Shown here one piece after another: positions 19,601 to 34,600 of a stretch of 64,000 nt of DNA (the first letter of the stretch is position 1; every line of letters begins with the position of its first letter). The DNA is taken from contig JAUMIR010000001.1 of assembly GCA_030847615.1 (NCBI GenBank), forward strand, positions 70,321,501 through 70,385,500. The letters are read 5' to 3'. The position numbers and the translations under genes are program-made. Under the pieces are notes generated by a model that worked only from the letters and a program-made list of their open reading frames with translations, had not been told where the DNA came from and did no database searches. Source of the stretch: Gambelia wislizenii (Eukaryota > Chordata > Lepidosauria > Squamata > Crotaphytidae).

Positions 19601-22600
19601 TGTTTTCTTAGCTGGTCCACTCTTTCATGGCATTTCTCAAATTGCTTCCTGAAGGGATTTGATTTTGTACACACACACCCTTGCCAAAAGTAAGAAGTGT
19701 TATGGATCAGACCAAGTCTGCGGCCACACCGCATGAAATAATGTAGTTTGACACCACTTTAACTATCATGGCTCCATCCTATGGAATCCTAGGACTTGTA
19801 GTTTGTTGTGGCACCAGAACTACCGTATCTGTCAGAGAAGGCTAAATATCTCTCAAAACTACAAATCATAGCATTCCATAGCATTGAGCCATGGCAGTTA
19901 AAGCGGTATTATTTCTGCAGTGTGGCAGCAGCCCAAGAGTCCATCTAATACAGCATCCTGTTTCTCACATGTCTAGCAGTTTGTCTGCTGAGAATCCACA
20001 GGCAAGACATGTAGCCCGTTCCTTTCTGTAATAGCCTCTGAACCTGGCTACTGGTATTATTTCTACTAGCTGTTGACAGACCCTCTTCATGAGTTTGTAT
20101 ATACAGTACTCCTTTTAAAGCCATCTGAATGGTTGGCTGAGAACACACCTTGAGGCACAAATCCCATAAGTTCATTATATTGTGTGAAGGAGTACTTTTA
20201 TTTTTGCCTAGTTTCAATCTACCACCAGTCAGTTTTATTGGATGACCTCACATTCTATTCCTCAAGGAGGTACAAACTATTTTCACTATTCACTACTGTT
20301 GGTTTTATGCATAATTTTATAAACTTTTATTATGTTCCTCCTTTATGTTGCAACTTCATTTTCACTTAACTGGGAGCAAAAAGGAGTAACTGGGATATAC
20401 TTCCTTCTGAATAAATCCGTATAGGGTTGTGCAGTTAGCCACCTTTTTTCCAAATTAAAAAGTCCTAAGCATTCTGCCTTCTGTTTTGGTGTTTACTCTG
20501 TGTTTTATAGGACAGCTTCCAATAAAGCAATATGAGTCAGTCTTCATTTTGTCACACCAACATTAGCCAAATTAAGCATGGTATACTTTTCATTGTACAG
20601 TAATGGAGAACTGACAGCTTTGTGTTTTGTTGAACAGGTTCCGCTGGAACACTATGGCTCGGCTTGAGAAAGTGCATTTGAAGAACAATGTGATGGGGCT
20701 TATATCTAATGTGAGTCTGGCTACTTTTTAAATAAATGGCTAAGTTATCTTTCAGTGGTAGAATGTTTTTGAAGGAAGTGAAGGTATCAGCAGCCTAAGT
20801 GAGACTACACTTTACTTCTATATTGCAGTTTGTTGGCTTTAAAAATGAAAGAAAATATTATATTGATTGCAGCTTTCTTACTTGTGTGGTGAAGAGATAA
20901 CTTTAGTTCACAGTCATACTCCAGGGCTTTAGCCAGGATTTTTTCCTGGAGATCCCTAGTATTCCATGGTGGCCTCCCATCCAAGTATTAACCAGGCTTG
21001 ACCATGCGTAGCTTCTCTAGTTTGACAGATTGGTATGGTAGTATAACCTGTTGAGGGACAAAAAGACTTACTTGCAAGGAATGTGGCTGGATGGGAGGCT
21101 TGCCTCTGGTAGAAGGTTTCCATCATTCCCATAGATACAGACTTACAGAGGAGAATTATATCAAAATTCAAATGCTCCTTAGCTTATTGACCTGTTGTTT
21201 GGCTGTGGACTCCCATTGAAGACAGAAAATCCAAAGATAACTTTTTAAAATGTAACAGTTGTCTCAGTTAATGGGGTTTCTCAAGCAATGACAGGCTAGC
21301 TATAGTGATGTGCTTGTGTAACTTCATTTAAAGGGGGGTCCTAAATTATTTCTCAATGGATAGCTTTGTAAATTGTGAATTACCTGTCTATTTTCTTCCA
21401 TCTTGTAACTCTCCAGTTTTTTGTTCACAGGGTACACAGAATATTTTGGAGGAAGAAAGTCATATTAAGGATGTTCTTTCTCGCATTGTGGTGGAGATGA
21501 TCAAGCGTGAATGGCCCCAGCACTGGCCTGACATGTTAAAGGAGCTGGACACACTCTCCAAACAAGGGGTATAGCATCCATCTTATAGTCAGATCGCTGC
21601 ACCTTTTCAGGGCTTGTTTCTGTAGCAGTTAATTGCATCAAACTACACACACAACATACACACACAAATTCCTTTTGCATAATCCATAAATACTCTCCAA
21701 AGATTACCTTATAGAAACATAGAATTGTAGAGTTGGAGAGACCACAAGGGCCATCCAGTCCAACCCCCTGCCACGCAGGAAATCACAATCAAAGTATCCC
21801 CGACAGATGGCCATCCAGCCTCTGTTTAAAGACCTTCAAGGAAGGAGACCCCACCATGCGCCGAGGGAGTGTGTTCCACTGCCGAACAGCTCTTACTGTC
21901 AGAAAGTTCCTCCTAATGTTGAGATGGAATCTCTGTTCCTGGAGCTTGCATCCATTGCTCCATGTTCTAGTCTCTGGAGCAGCATAAAACAAACTTGCTC
22001 CATCCTCAATGTGACACCCCTTCAAATACTTAAACAGGGCTATCATATCGCCCCTTAACCGTCTTTTTTCCAGGCTAAACATACCCAGCACCCTAAGTCT
22101 TACCTCATACGGCATGGTTTCCAGACCTTTCACCATTTTAGTCACCCTCTTCTGGACACGCTCCAATTTATCAATATCCTTTTTGAATTGTGGTGCCCAG
22201 AAATGGACACAGTATTCTTGGTGAGGCCTGACCAAGGCAGAATAGAGTGGCACTATTACTTCCCTTGATCTAGACACTATACGTCTATTAATGCAGACCA
22301 AAATATCATTGGCTTTTTTAGCTGCCGCATCACACTGTTGACTCATGTTCAACTTGTGGTCTACTCTGACTCCTAGATCCCTTTTGCATGTAGTCTCGTT
22401 CAGCCAGGTCTCCCCCATCCTATATCTATGCATTTTGTTTTTCCATCCTAAGTACAGTACCTTGCATTTCTCCGTATTGATGCTTTATGTTTTTTAAAAA
22501 TATATAATAAAAGGAAGATTACCTTTGTGCTCATGTTATCTGTATCTTCAGGTTGTTTTTTGTTTGTTTGTTTTGGATTCTAGGAGACCCAGACAGAGTT

Positions 22601-25600
22601 GGTGATGTTCATTCTTCTACGCTTGGCAGAAGATGTGGTAACATTCCAGACTTTGCCAGCCCAGCGACGACGGGATATCCAGCAAACTCTCACCCAGAAC
22701 ATGGACAAGATCTTTAGCTTCCTGCTCAATACCCTGCAGCAGAATGTTAACAAATACAGACGCATGGTAAGAGTTTCCTTTCTCTTGGTTTGGTTAAGAC
22801 TGAATATCCTTGTAATATCGAGATTTATTTATTTATTCTATATCCCACCTTTGGTAAGATAGTTGTGTGTAACAGCCCTTTTACTACACTTCATGGTTTT
22901 TCTGTGATCAAAGAACCAATCTGAGATTTTGACCAGGAGCTCTTCAGATGCAGTAAGTGGCATTAACTATCAGTAGTCTTCAGTTGCTGGTGTGTCATTT
23001 AGTTGTGCAAGATACATACTCTTGGTATGCTGTTGCTAGTACATGTACATCAGTTTCTGTAGTCAATATAGTCTTTCTTAAAGTCCTTTGTGTCTAGGAA
23101 ATGAATGGATTGGTACTTCATATGAAACAGTCATCCAATAAATATTAATGCTTCTGACTCAACAGCATGCAGACTGTGCAAAGCAGGTACTTATTTGAGG
23201 TCATTGCTTCTGGCTGGAAGAGTAAAGTGGTTTTGGAAAGGCTTAAGGAGTTTATAATGACAAATCTATAGGCATCATGTTCTATATACGCAATTTGTTT
23301 TCTTTCTTTCCCCCCTTTTCTGTTTTGTTTTGATTTACAATCAGTGAGTGCTTGAAGACTGGAGCCTGTTTGTAGAAATAATAATAATAATAATAAAATT
23401 TATTTATACCCGCCCCTCTGTTAAAACAATTGGGGCGGCTTACAAAAATTAAAATACAATACATATAAAAATCCCTAAACACCCCCCCACCCCACCCTCC
23501 CCCATAAAAAAATATTAAACAAATATAAATTAAAAGCAACTGTCTAAAATCACCTAGAAAGGATCATATCTACCTTGACTTCTTAGTATTTTTGTCATAA
23601 AGAAGATGCTTTTATAAAATCTCCTTATTTTTTGTTCTTGCAAAAGAAAAGTGAGGACTGGGAGTTAGTTTATCAGTTTACTTGATCCTAGCCACATGAA
23701 CTCTGATGTACAGTTGGCCCTCCACATTTGCTGGGGTTAGGGGCACAGGACCTCTATGAATGTGCAAAAACTACAAATATCTCTTGCCCCCAAACCATAT
23801 TTAATACACACAAAAAGTACAGTCCGCCGATTCATGCCACCGCTGATACCTTCGAGGCGGTGGGGTTCTTTTGCAAGGCAGAAGTGGGTGGCTAGTGGAG
23901 CTTGCTGCTGCCTCCACTGCTGTCACTTGATTGTTAGGGACTTACAAGCATCACCACACATTTTTCAGTCTCTGGAGGCTTGCAGTCCCTATTAAAAATG
24001 GCATAGGGCAGCAGTGTAGGTGGCAGCAAGTAATCCGCAACTAATCAAATCTGTAAAAGTTAAACCTACAAATGTGGAGGGCTAACTACATTTCAGGGAC
24101 TTCTGCATGTGGAGTAGGATTTGTGCAGCTTGCTGACCCCGTATGATCCTTTGGAGTGGTCCTAATGGACCCCTGCAGCCTTAGAGGCCATGGTACCCTC
24201 CACCCAAGCTTTGTACTCAAAACACATTTTTTGAGTGCAAAAAACTCTTTGCAGGCACTATAAGGGGCTGTTTTAAAGTGTTCCCCAGCCTGAAAGACCT
24301 AACAAATAGCCCAGGGAGTAACCAAATGTAATTCATTTCCACATCAGGTCACCTAAAACTGCAGCCTCTATGACATTTTACAGTCATATAGGTCTTCAGA
24401 GGAGCGAAAAACTGGGTGATGTAGCTCTCTGGGTTCCAGAGCATGCTCCACCCTTGTTATAGGATTTATATCCTGTTAAATATTCTTAGGAGTATCGTCT
24501 TAATTGTTTTTCAGGATGATGTCTGAATTGATGCTGAGGCTAATGAGTATACTGTAGTTTCTTTTGCTGATTGTGGATTCCTCCTAACAGACAAAGTTAA
24601 GTCCAGAGAGTCTCTCTTCCACAGATTAACACGTCTTTTGAGCTATTCATGTTGAATAATTTTTCAGAGTTGGATTTTTTGCTACTAGGATTACATGCCA
24701 CTTTTATGGGAAGTCATTAAATGGGATGCTGTACTATCACATCATACACACTAGAAAGGGTTTACCTTTAAGAATTTTTATCAATGCATGTAGGCTATAT
24801 TTCAGGGGAAGGAACTGGCAAAACCACCTGTCAGTATTCCTTGCCCAAGAAAACCCTATGAAATTCATGGGGTCACCATAAATTGACAGGCAACTTGAAG
24901 GCAGATTCACATACCCATGTGTCACATGGACAGTGGATAAAGTATTCGTGTTTCTACTACATGCTGATTCAGCTTTAGACATTATAATGTGGAGTTTTTC
25001 AAAGTAATTTCTTTTAACAAGTTTTTATTTTATTGCATTGTATTTTTAGTAGTATAATTAGAAACAAAACCTGAACATTTGTTGGATGTGTTATTTAGGA
25101 CAAAGGTTAAAACTTTCTGGAGTGGTTTGATTGTCTTAAAGAATATTATTAGACAAATACAGATGAAATTGAGAATGAGTTGTGGGCTTTCTTGCTTTGC
25201 AATTCATTCACCATCTGTGCTGCCTCAGAGCAATGATACAATTGAGTAAGCACTGATATACAGTAATTGAATAATTATTTGTATGCATATGTGGGGCAAT
25301 TATTAAAAACCAAGACTTCTGTTACAAGTAGAATATTAGCACACCATGCTTAATATGAAACAGAGTAGCAGGCCTTTTATACCTGTGTAAAGAAGAGAAT
25401 TTCAGTAGTTACTCCTTTATGTCTTTCTCCAGTACAGTGCTATAACAAGAGAAATCGTGCTTGTTGATGGTAATCCTTTTTATTCAGCTACTGTACAGCA
25501 AAAGAACTTGCTTTGAACTTCACTTAAGAAAACTTGATTCACAATCTGTCTGTGTACTATCAATACCTTTGTGTGTGAGATACCTAAAATTGTAAAGAGG

Positions 25601-28600
25601 TTATTGCTGAAACAGTGTAAACAAATTTGATTCATATTAAAATGTATCATGGCTTTGTGGGGCCGGGCTAGCAATCGACTATGGCAGACACATAGTCGTT
25701 GAGCTCCTCCTAAACCTTGCAAAACTGTTCAAGCTGGAGTATATTGCTATCACAATGATTTAATTAGGTCAGCTTCATTAATGCAAGGTAGCAAGCGACC
25801 GGCGGAACAAACAATTGACGACTTCTACCCAGTGGCTAAAGAATGAAGCGCTCTTCAGGCGACTGCTCCTGAAGAACCCAGAAACAGCATGGCCCCTGGG
25901 CCAAACAAGGCTGGGAAAGGACCCAAACCTGACTTGCAGATGGGAATGGACCAGGATCTCTCCACCCAGCTGCAGAAGCAAAGGGAATTGTTTGTGCTAG
26001 ATCTGCATCGTGAACTAGCCCAAGCGCTTGAGCCAGTAACCACGAAGTTGTCCAGTCTGACAGATAAAGTCACAGCCATAGAAACTACAGCTTCTGAGGC
26101 TCTAAGAGTGACATCAGCCCAAGTACCACAGATTCAGAGACTGGAGGAGTCCAAGCAGTACCTATTAGATAAAATTGATGATCTGGAAAACAGGAATAGA
26201 CTTCTGAATTATTCACCTTCGCGGACTAGAAGAAGGGGTGGAACAATCCGACCTAAAAAGCTTTTTAATCAACTGGCTTAACGATATCTGCCCAGAGTTC
26301 GAGCTGAAAGATGCTGACATAGAAAGAGCGCACAGGTCATTGATCTCCCCTCAGCTGGCCCAACGTCTACCCTGGGACATCCTCTTGAGGTTTTCCTCCT
26401 TTGCTAAGAAGACACAAGTGGCTTCCAAATTAAACAAGCTCAATTCACTTACCTTTAATGGCACTCTGGTATCAATTTTCTAAGACTTCTCACCGGAGAC
26501 TTTGCAGAAAAGAAAAGCTTTTAAACCACTCACATCGCTTTTGACAGAAGCAGGTATTCGATACCGCTGCGGATTCCCGTTCCTCATTATAATCACAAAG
26601 GGCAATACTGTTATGTCCGCAACTACTAAACTCCAACTCCTGGACATGCTGACTGCCCTAGACCTCCAAGTTCCTAGATCCGTGGAATCGGAAATCAGAA
26701 GTGAACAACAGCCATTGCCGGGGCAAAATTCTTCAGGCTTGGACGATGGTCCAGAAGAAGAGAGAGAAACGAGTCACTCGGAAGGAGCCAAATACTTCCT
26801 GAAAGTGCCTTTTTCGAGATTGCTACCTGATAGCCTAGTCCCCTCTTCAGAAGAGTGGCAGCCATATTGTCACCATCTTCTTGCCCTCTCTTAGACAACA
26901 AGGACTCCGCCATTATGGTTCTTCGTGGTTATTCAGATGAACATTATTCTTCTCTGCCTCTGCACCAGCTACAGTGTTGCAAATCTCACCAACTGTCAAC
27001 TATCACCTGCCAGCAGCACATGTAGGATTTCTGCCAGCTCCCAGTTAAAGAGACCAATTGCCATGGCCACAGTGAACTTCACTCAAATCCTTTTTCTGAC
27101 TGTCACTCTTCTCAGTGCACTCTGACCAGTTCATACCTCCATTTATTCCGTTTTACATTATATTTCATCTGCTTTTTTGCAAGGATGGATACTCCAGTCT
27201 GGATATATACTATTCCCCCCTCGCCCGACAGGGTGCACCGAAGGTGATCGGAACGACATTGAAATCTGATTGGGAGGCAATTGTTCAGATGGCCTCCCTC
27301 CTTCTGGGTATCTTGTTATGTATTGTTGATACTGATTTTTATTTACTTTTTTTGTTGTATTGCGAGAAGGGAGATGATATGCTTTATTTAGATGTACTTC
27401 TGTATTTTCGGCGATTCATTGTCTGCATTTGGTACCCTTTGAGGAGAAGGCGTTCTGGACCATTGTCCTCGGAGTCGATTCAGTTGGCGCCCCCTCTTGT
27501 GAATTGTCATGAGTGAGTCTGAATCCTATCATTCAATGTCAAAGGACTTGGCTCGCAAATAAAAGGCCAAAAAAAATTAAAAGAAATTTGCCCTCACAAA
27601 CCTAATGTTTTGTTTCTCCAAGAAACACATAATAGATCTGATAAGCAAGTGTTTCCCACTTCCAAATTTGGAACCCAATTTGTTTCTGGTGGCTCAGGCA
27701 AGTCGCGAGGAGTGGCTATAATATTGGACAAGGGTATGCCTTTTCAACTTTATGATTTAAAAAAGGACAAGAAAGGTAGATATATAATGATACAGGGTTT
27801 ACTTCGTAATCATCTGGTCACTTTGGCTACCTACTACATGCCAAATGCTCACCAGAAAGATTTCCTAGAATCTTTCTTCCATGAACTAGCCCTCTTTGCG
27901 AAAGGCACTATAATTGTAGGAGGCGATTCTAATGTGATTCTAGATCCTCTTCGCCGCCTCATATTCCTGAAGCACCTTTGGCACTCCTAGGATTGATTGA
28001 CCCTTGGTGGACTTAATCCAACGGAGAGGCTGTATAGTTTTTTCTCCCCGGTCCACAGGTCTTACTCCAGAATTGATCATTTTTTTGTTAACAAGTCAAT
28101 CCTTTCCCAGACCACAGATGTGTCTATTGAAAATATCCTCCATTCTGATCATGCCCCCCTTCTCCTGACATGGACACTAGATTCAGATGCTCAACCCACC
28201 AAGATTTGGAGGGTTAATCCTAGACTGCTATTAGATGACCAATTTAAATCCAGCATTCAAAAGTCCTTAAAATTGGTCTATGTAGAAAATAGATCACAAA
28301 TTACCTCTGAGGCTTTGCTTTGGGACACGATGAAAGTGGTGCTTCGCAGCCTCTTTATACAGGAGGGAGCGAAGCAGAAAAAACTTAGATCTGCTAAACG
28401 AATTTCCTTACTGCTAGAGATTGCTGAACTCTCCAAAATACATCGAAAGACACAAAAAGATACCTAAGAAGAAGAGGTCTGAGCTTCAGGAACTGGATCT
28501 TCACCAAATTCAAACAGTCCTCTATTTCACTAAAGCATACTATTATGAGCATAATAACAGGAATTCTAAATTGTTAGCTGGACTAGTAAAAAAAATTCAG

Positions 28601-31600
28601 AGAAAAAATTAATTTCTAGCATCACTACCAAAAATGGCATGATAACATCTGTTTAAAAAAATATTCTGGGAGAATTTGAATCCTTTTATGCTGATTTGTA
28701 CTCTGCAGAGCAGCCCAACCTTGATAGATCCACATTCATGAAGTCCCTGCCTCTGAAGAAATTAACCCCCAAACATGCAGCAATTCTTAATAGTCTGATT
28801 ACATCAGAGGAAATTCATCAGGTCCTTCATAAATTGCGCTCGGGGAAGGCTGCAGGCCCAGATGGATTTAACTCCAAATTTTACAAGCTCTTTAAAGAGG
28901 ACCTGACCCCCCACATGATAGCCCTGTAGAATGCAGTCTTGAATAACTCCCTTCCCCCAGATTCATGGAAGCAATCTCGAATTATTCCTATTCCCAAAAC
29001 TACACATATTAATCCCAATACATCGGCATTTAGGCTGATATCATTGATAAATCAAGATTTTAAGATTATGTCCGCTATCATGGTAAATAGGATCAACTCA
29101 TTTGTGTCCTCATACATAAACCCAGACCAGGTGGGATTTATCCCCGGCCGTAAGATGATTGACGCAGTTAAAGAACTCTGAATATCATACACCATGCCAA
29201 CCTCTCCCTTCACCCGACCTTCTTGGTCTCTTTAGATGCTCTGAAAGCCTTTGACCGATTAAACTGGCCTTTTTTGTTTGACATTATAACTGAAATGGGC
29301 TTTGACCACAAGTTTATTGGTTATTTACAGGGCACATATTCTGGATCTAGTGCCGTAATCCATGTCAATAAAATGGACTCTCAGCCTGTCTCCTTACAGC
29401 GGGGGACTATGCAAGGTTGCCCTCTATCCCCCATCCTATTTGCGTTGGCTATTGAGCCTTTTGCAGGAATGGTCAGACGTAATCTGGACATTAAGGGCCC
29501 CTTGATCTATGGGAAAGAACACAAACTTTTACTATATGCAGATGATGTTCTGCTGTATCTATGGGACATGGACAGGTATTTTCCAGTGCTACGGCTGATC
29601 CTGAAAGATTTTGACAGCTACGCAGGTTTTAGGGTTAACCTGAACAAGTCAGCACTGTTCTGCCTTAATGTCCAACTTCCCTCTCATCTGGAATGGCAAA
29701 AAGCAACCCAGCTCAGTTTGTATCCCTCTGGATTCAGATATCTAGGGGTTTTGATTGTGAAGGACTTTAAGCAATTAATTCTGCGGAAACCCCTTATAAG
29801 GTGGTTAAGGACTTGATTAAAAATCTGGTAGACCTTCCGATTATCTCTCTTAGGCAGAATAGCGCTGATCAAAATGTTTGCCCTCCCCCGTTCACTTTTT
29901 CTATTTCAAAGTATTCTCTCTCTCCCCCACCTTCCTACTTTAAGATTTGGGAAAAAAAAACTCCTTCATGATTATATATTCAATGGGAAGAGGCCCTGAT
30001 TCCCACAGCGAGTTAGATACACCAGCCCTAAATGTGGAGGTCTTGGTATTCCCAAGCTAGAGCTCTACTTTGTGGCTTTTCAGCTAGCCCAAACCATCCC
30101 TTTCCTTCAAAAAAAATCTGACAGCGAGATGGGTTATGCTTGAATTAGATCTACAACACCCGTCAGTCCTCCAGGTACTTCTTTTCTAAGAGTACCACCC
30201 ATCAGCCGAACAACTTGGACAACCCATTTCTGCACACATCCCTTTTAATTTGGCGCAAGTGGGTGCATGTCCTTGTGCCTCCCCCCTCACCTATTCAACC
30301 GTTTGTACTACACTCCCTTTTTTATGACCCAGGTAAGATAAACCAATTTTTGGGATGGGAGGAACAGCGTCTGTATGTGTTACAAGATCTCTTCCTTCAG
30401 CCTAAGCCCAAAACAGTGAATGAGCTTCTCTAGGATTTGTCCCCGTATGTCCCTAACTGGTTTCAAATTTGTCACATCCACATGTTTTTGACCAGATTAG
30501 TAACCTCTGGGTTTATTTTACGTTCTCCCACAATATATAAACATATCTGCAGGTCACCCACCTCACTAGCCAAAGGCAGGGCGGTCCAAATATACAGGTG
30601 GCTGATAAAGGACACCTTCGGGAGCAATATTTATTGTAAAGCAACTTGGGAAAGCGAATTAAATGTCTCAATTCACGAGATGAATTGGCTAAAACTTTGG
30701 GCATCACCAATTTTTAAACTCTGCTCTATTGCCTTAAAAGAAACATCCTTGAAGCTACTTTATAAATGACATCTCACGCCAATACAACTGACCAGGATGA
30801 CCAAAACTGCCTTCCCCATATGCTGGAGAGGTTGTATGCATCTGGATACGTTTGTACACATGTGGCTTAAATGCTCGAGCGTCTGGAGGTTTTAGTCCTC
30901 AACACTCGACATTATTAGCAAAATCACCACCTTTATTTTAAAAAATGTATCATGTCTTTGATATTGGGGGCTAGGAATTTTACTATAGTGACTATATCAG
31001 AATGGGAGAGCTTATTGTTATAATCAAGCTTATGGGCTATCTATCCTGACATAACAATACTTGTCTACATCTGTTAAGAATTCCAGGGTTGTTTGACCTA
31101 TTATATACTTTGGTTCATTTATGGATCATGGGGGGGAAACCTTTTAAATTATAGGTTTTGTTTGTAGACTGGAATCTATCAGATAGGGCTCTGGCTAGTT
31201 CATGGCTGAGTCCATAATGACATATCGTTCATCCTCTTTAAGTTCACTTGAACATATGATTTACCTTTTGAAACAAATGAAGTTAAAATTACAGTCATTG
31301 TTATCTTAAAATTTCTGGTTTGGGCCTGTTCATCTTGTTTCACTGAAGAGAAATTTATTGGAATAGCCCATGGCTGTGTCCTCTAGTAAGAAGTGGACTG
31401 TGAAGAGGTCTCTCTCTCTCTGGCTTTTCTTCGGAAACGAAGATTCAGGAAGGACTCATCCCGCGCTTTCTGCAAGCACGCTGATGACTGAAAAGGCCAA
31501 TCCAAGAGAAACATGTGCAGTTGCAGAAAGCACAGCAGAGGGTCTCCTTGGGTGATGTTTCTGGGTTGTGGTTTTTTCTGCGTTGTCGTTTCTCTTCAAG

Positions 31601-34600
31601 ACTTTTTTGGTGTGAGTTCTCAAATAAAGCTGCAGCATTGTGGATAGTGCGTCTCCATGCCTCCTGATGTGAAGCCATGGCGGACCATTGTTGGTGATCA
31701 GTTTGGCCAAGCCTGAGATGTTGTTTCAGGGAATCTTTATATCACTTTTTTGGAGCGCCCCTCTTACGCTGACCCATGGCCAGTTTACCGTAGAGTACTA
31801 TTTTTGGGAGGCGATGGTCCTCCATTCTAGAAATGTGCCCTGCTAGTGCAACTGTTTTCTCAATATCATGGCCTCAATGCTGGTGATCCCTGCTTGCTCA
31901 AGGACAGCAACATTCGTCACATAGTCAGTCCAGTGTATATTTAGGATTGTACGTATACAGCGCTGATGAAAGTGTTCAAGGAGTCGTAAGTGTTGGCGAT
32001 AGGAGACCCATGTTTCAGAGCCATAAAGGAGAACAGACAGTACAATGGCTCTATACACACTGATTTTTGTGCTTCGCCTCAGGTGTTTGTTACTCCAGAC
32101 TCTTTTGTAAAGTCTTCCAAATGCGCTATATGCCTTTGCTAATCTGTGATCAATCTCTTTGTCAATCTTGGCATCTGAAGAGATGATGCTTCCCAGGTAG
32201 GTGAACTGCTGAACAGACTTAAGCACAGATTTGCCTACGGCAATGTGGGGATGATGGTGTTAGTCCTGTGGTGCAGGCTGGTAGAGAACTTCTATTTTCT
32301 TCAAGTTGACTTCCAGCCCAAACAGCTCTGCAGCTGTTGCGAAGCAGGACGTTAGGTGCTGCAGAGCTGCTTCTGTGTGGGCAACAAGGGCATCAGCATC
32401 AGTGAAGAGCAGCTCACGGACTAGATATTCAGAGTCTTAGTGTGAGCCCTCAGACAGCTTAAGTTAAACAAGCTACCATCAATATGGTTACGTATATAGA
32501 TGTCTCCTTCTTCCAGCTCTGCCGTAGCCCTTTGGAGCATCATGCTGAAGAAGATTGTAAATAAAGTTGGAGCAAGAACACAACCTTGCTTCACTCCATT
32601 AATTATTAGAAAGGGCTCTGAAAGAGCATCGCCATATCTGACTTGACTGTGCTGGCCCTCGTGTAGCAAGAGGTAATGAGAAATTAATGTCTATATAAGT
32701 AAGTCATTCAACCTTTATTCTTTTTTCTTCCAGAAAATGGATGTATCTCAAGAATCAAAAGTAAGTGAAGCCACAGTGAGAAGCATAAAATGTTCTACTA
32801 TATCCCTAATTTGTTGTTTAGTGGCTATGATGTTCATTCATCTGTTCAGTTTATTAGCCCCCTGTAATAAACTGGTCTTATCCATGGCTTAGATAAATAT
32901 AGGTAAAATACTAATCCAGTAAAACTCATGAGTAGTAGCCAATTATTTTTTTCTCACTGATGAAACCATTTCTTTTGGTAGAACAGGGCGAAAATGTTCC
33001 CCTTCCAACCCCCTATGATTTCTCAAAATATGCTCCAAAGGGTTGGGGTGTCCTCTGTAGCAGACTTTGAATGATGGGGCTTCAAAATGGGGGAAGAGAG
33101 GACCCTGTTGTGTTAGTAAATAACTAGTTGTGCAGCTTTGGATTTCACCCACGTATACATAACAAACATCAAAAGCAGCAGTCAGTTAGCATTTCACTTC
33201 AGTGGGATAGTAGTGAAGAAGATGAAAAGGCTGGTCATTTTCTTTGGGAAAACCAAGATGGTAAAGTTGGAAGGAAAACAAAACCATCCTAGAGGTGGAT
33301 CCTGAAAACAAAACAGAAAAAGTGGGATCCCCCTCCCCTGGACCATTTTCAGTTTATCCGAAGAAAAACTAGAATGTTTTGGGAACATAGAAAAAACTCC
33401 AATGAAATCTTTTCTTCTTTGTAATTAGTTAAATGCTTTTTAAAACAAAGTTTTATTCACTCAAAATGCTAGGAATTGCATAGCATGAGGATGTGTATAT
33501 AAAACAGTCTACAGCATTAGAGAATTGTAATTCCTATGTGTTATAGATATGTTCAGTACTCAGGATGCATCTCTGAACTCCAAGATGCATTTCTGCACCT
33601 AGTGGATGTTTTCAACTTCATGAGAGGAGCATACTTAGGGAGGCTTTCATTGCTTGTGATAAAACACTATTGAAGAGTTCCATAGTTTCAATGTTCCCTT
33701 ACACTTCATAGCGGTTAAGATAGCAACTGTTTGTGTCCAAAAATGTTTGTTCTCCCCCTTACTTTTTAGAAGACAGAAACTAAGATATATATATGTTTAG
33801 GTGGCAATGGTCCCTCTTTAGTATACAGCATATAATATTCACAATTTTACTTGTACATAGTTAAGGTATTTGTATGCTTAAATTTCACAAATATATCAAA
33901 TGCTATAATTTTATGTGTTAAATTATAGAAAGAAGCATTTTATGTTCCTAAAGCAGTAAAATAAGTGTGGGCTTGATATGAAAATAAGCATGGTGTTTAT
34001 TTCAATTTTCTCCCAAGGTCTTTATTTTTATTTTTTTATTTTGAAAAAAATGTAGGGAAAATGTTTTTTGTGGCTTTAAAATTTTCAAATATTTTCCATC
34101 CTCCATCTGTCCTAAAAAGATTTTTCTATAGCAGCGTTCATGCACTTGTTTGGGAAATTTTGGAAAATTACTCCAACTGTATATTCTGATCAAGTTCCTC
34201 TGTATCTCTAGGGAAAGTGTTTTTCATAATATTGAGTGGTTTGCACCAGAGCTAAAACCTAGCAAATTTTAAAAAATTATTTTAGCCATTCAGCATGTTT
34301 GTACTATAATCTGCTGTCAGTAGTGCCAAAATATTATTGAATTCTCTCTGGCTTTTCTTCGGAAACGAAGATTCAGGAAGGACTCATCCCATGCTTTCTG
34401 CAAGCGCACTGATGATTAAAAAGGCCAATCCGAGATAAACAAGTCTGGTTGCAGAAAGCACAGCAGAAGGTCTCCTTGGGTGATGTTTTTGGGTTGTGAT
34501 TCTTTCTGCGTTGTCATTTCTCTTCAAGACTTGTTCGACGTGAGTTCTCAAATAAGGCTGCAGCATTGTGGATAGTGCGTCTCCATGCCTCCCAATATGA

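Larger units (their letters stand above)
25640..31330 (+). mobile_element. Degraded near-full-length L1-type LINE in XPO5 intron 5
   Basis: ORF1 (from about 25889) has a coiled-coil-rich region followed by an L1 ORF1-like core. ORF2 (about 27530-31000, several stops and frameshifts) has the apurinic endonuclease motifs FLQETHNRSD, GGDSNVILD, SRIDHFF and SDHAPLLL. It then has reverse transcriptase (SGKAAGPDGFNSKFYK, LDALKAFDRLNW, MQGCPLSP, catalytic YADD at 29535-29546) and a C-terminal CX3C...HX4C motif near 30820-30880. It is not functional. Borders are approximate and no target-site duplication was confirmed. Confidence 0.85.

Noticed and set aside
20956..21050. Functional 5S rRNA gene
   Set aside because: Too many differences in the internal promoter region and no intact ends; better explained as a SINE3-type repeat or pseudogene.
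25640..30965. AAAATGTATCATG.CTTTG at 25.64 and 30.94 kb as the L1 target duplication
   Set aside because: The second occurrence falls inside the C-terminal coding part of L1 ORF2, so it cannot be the element border.
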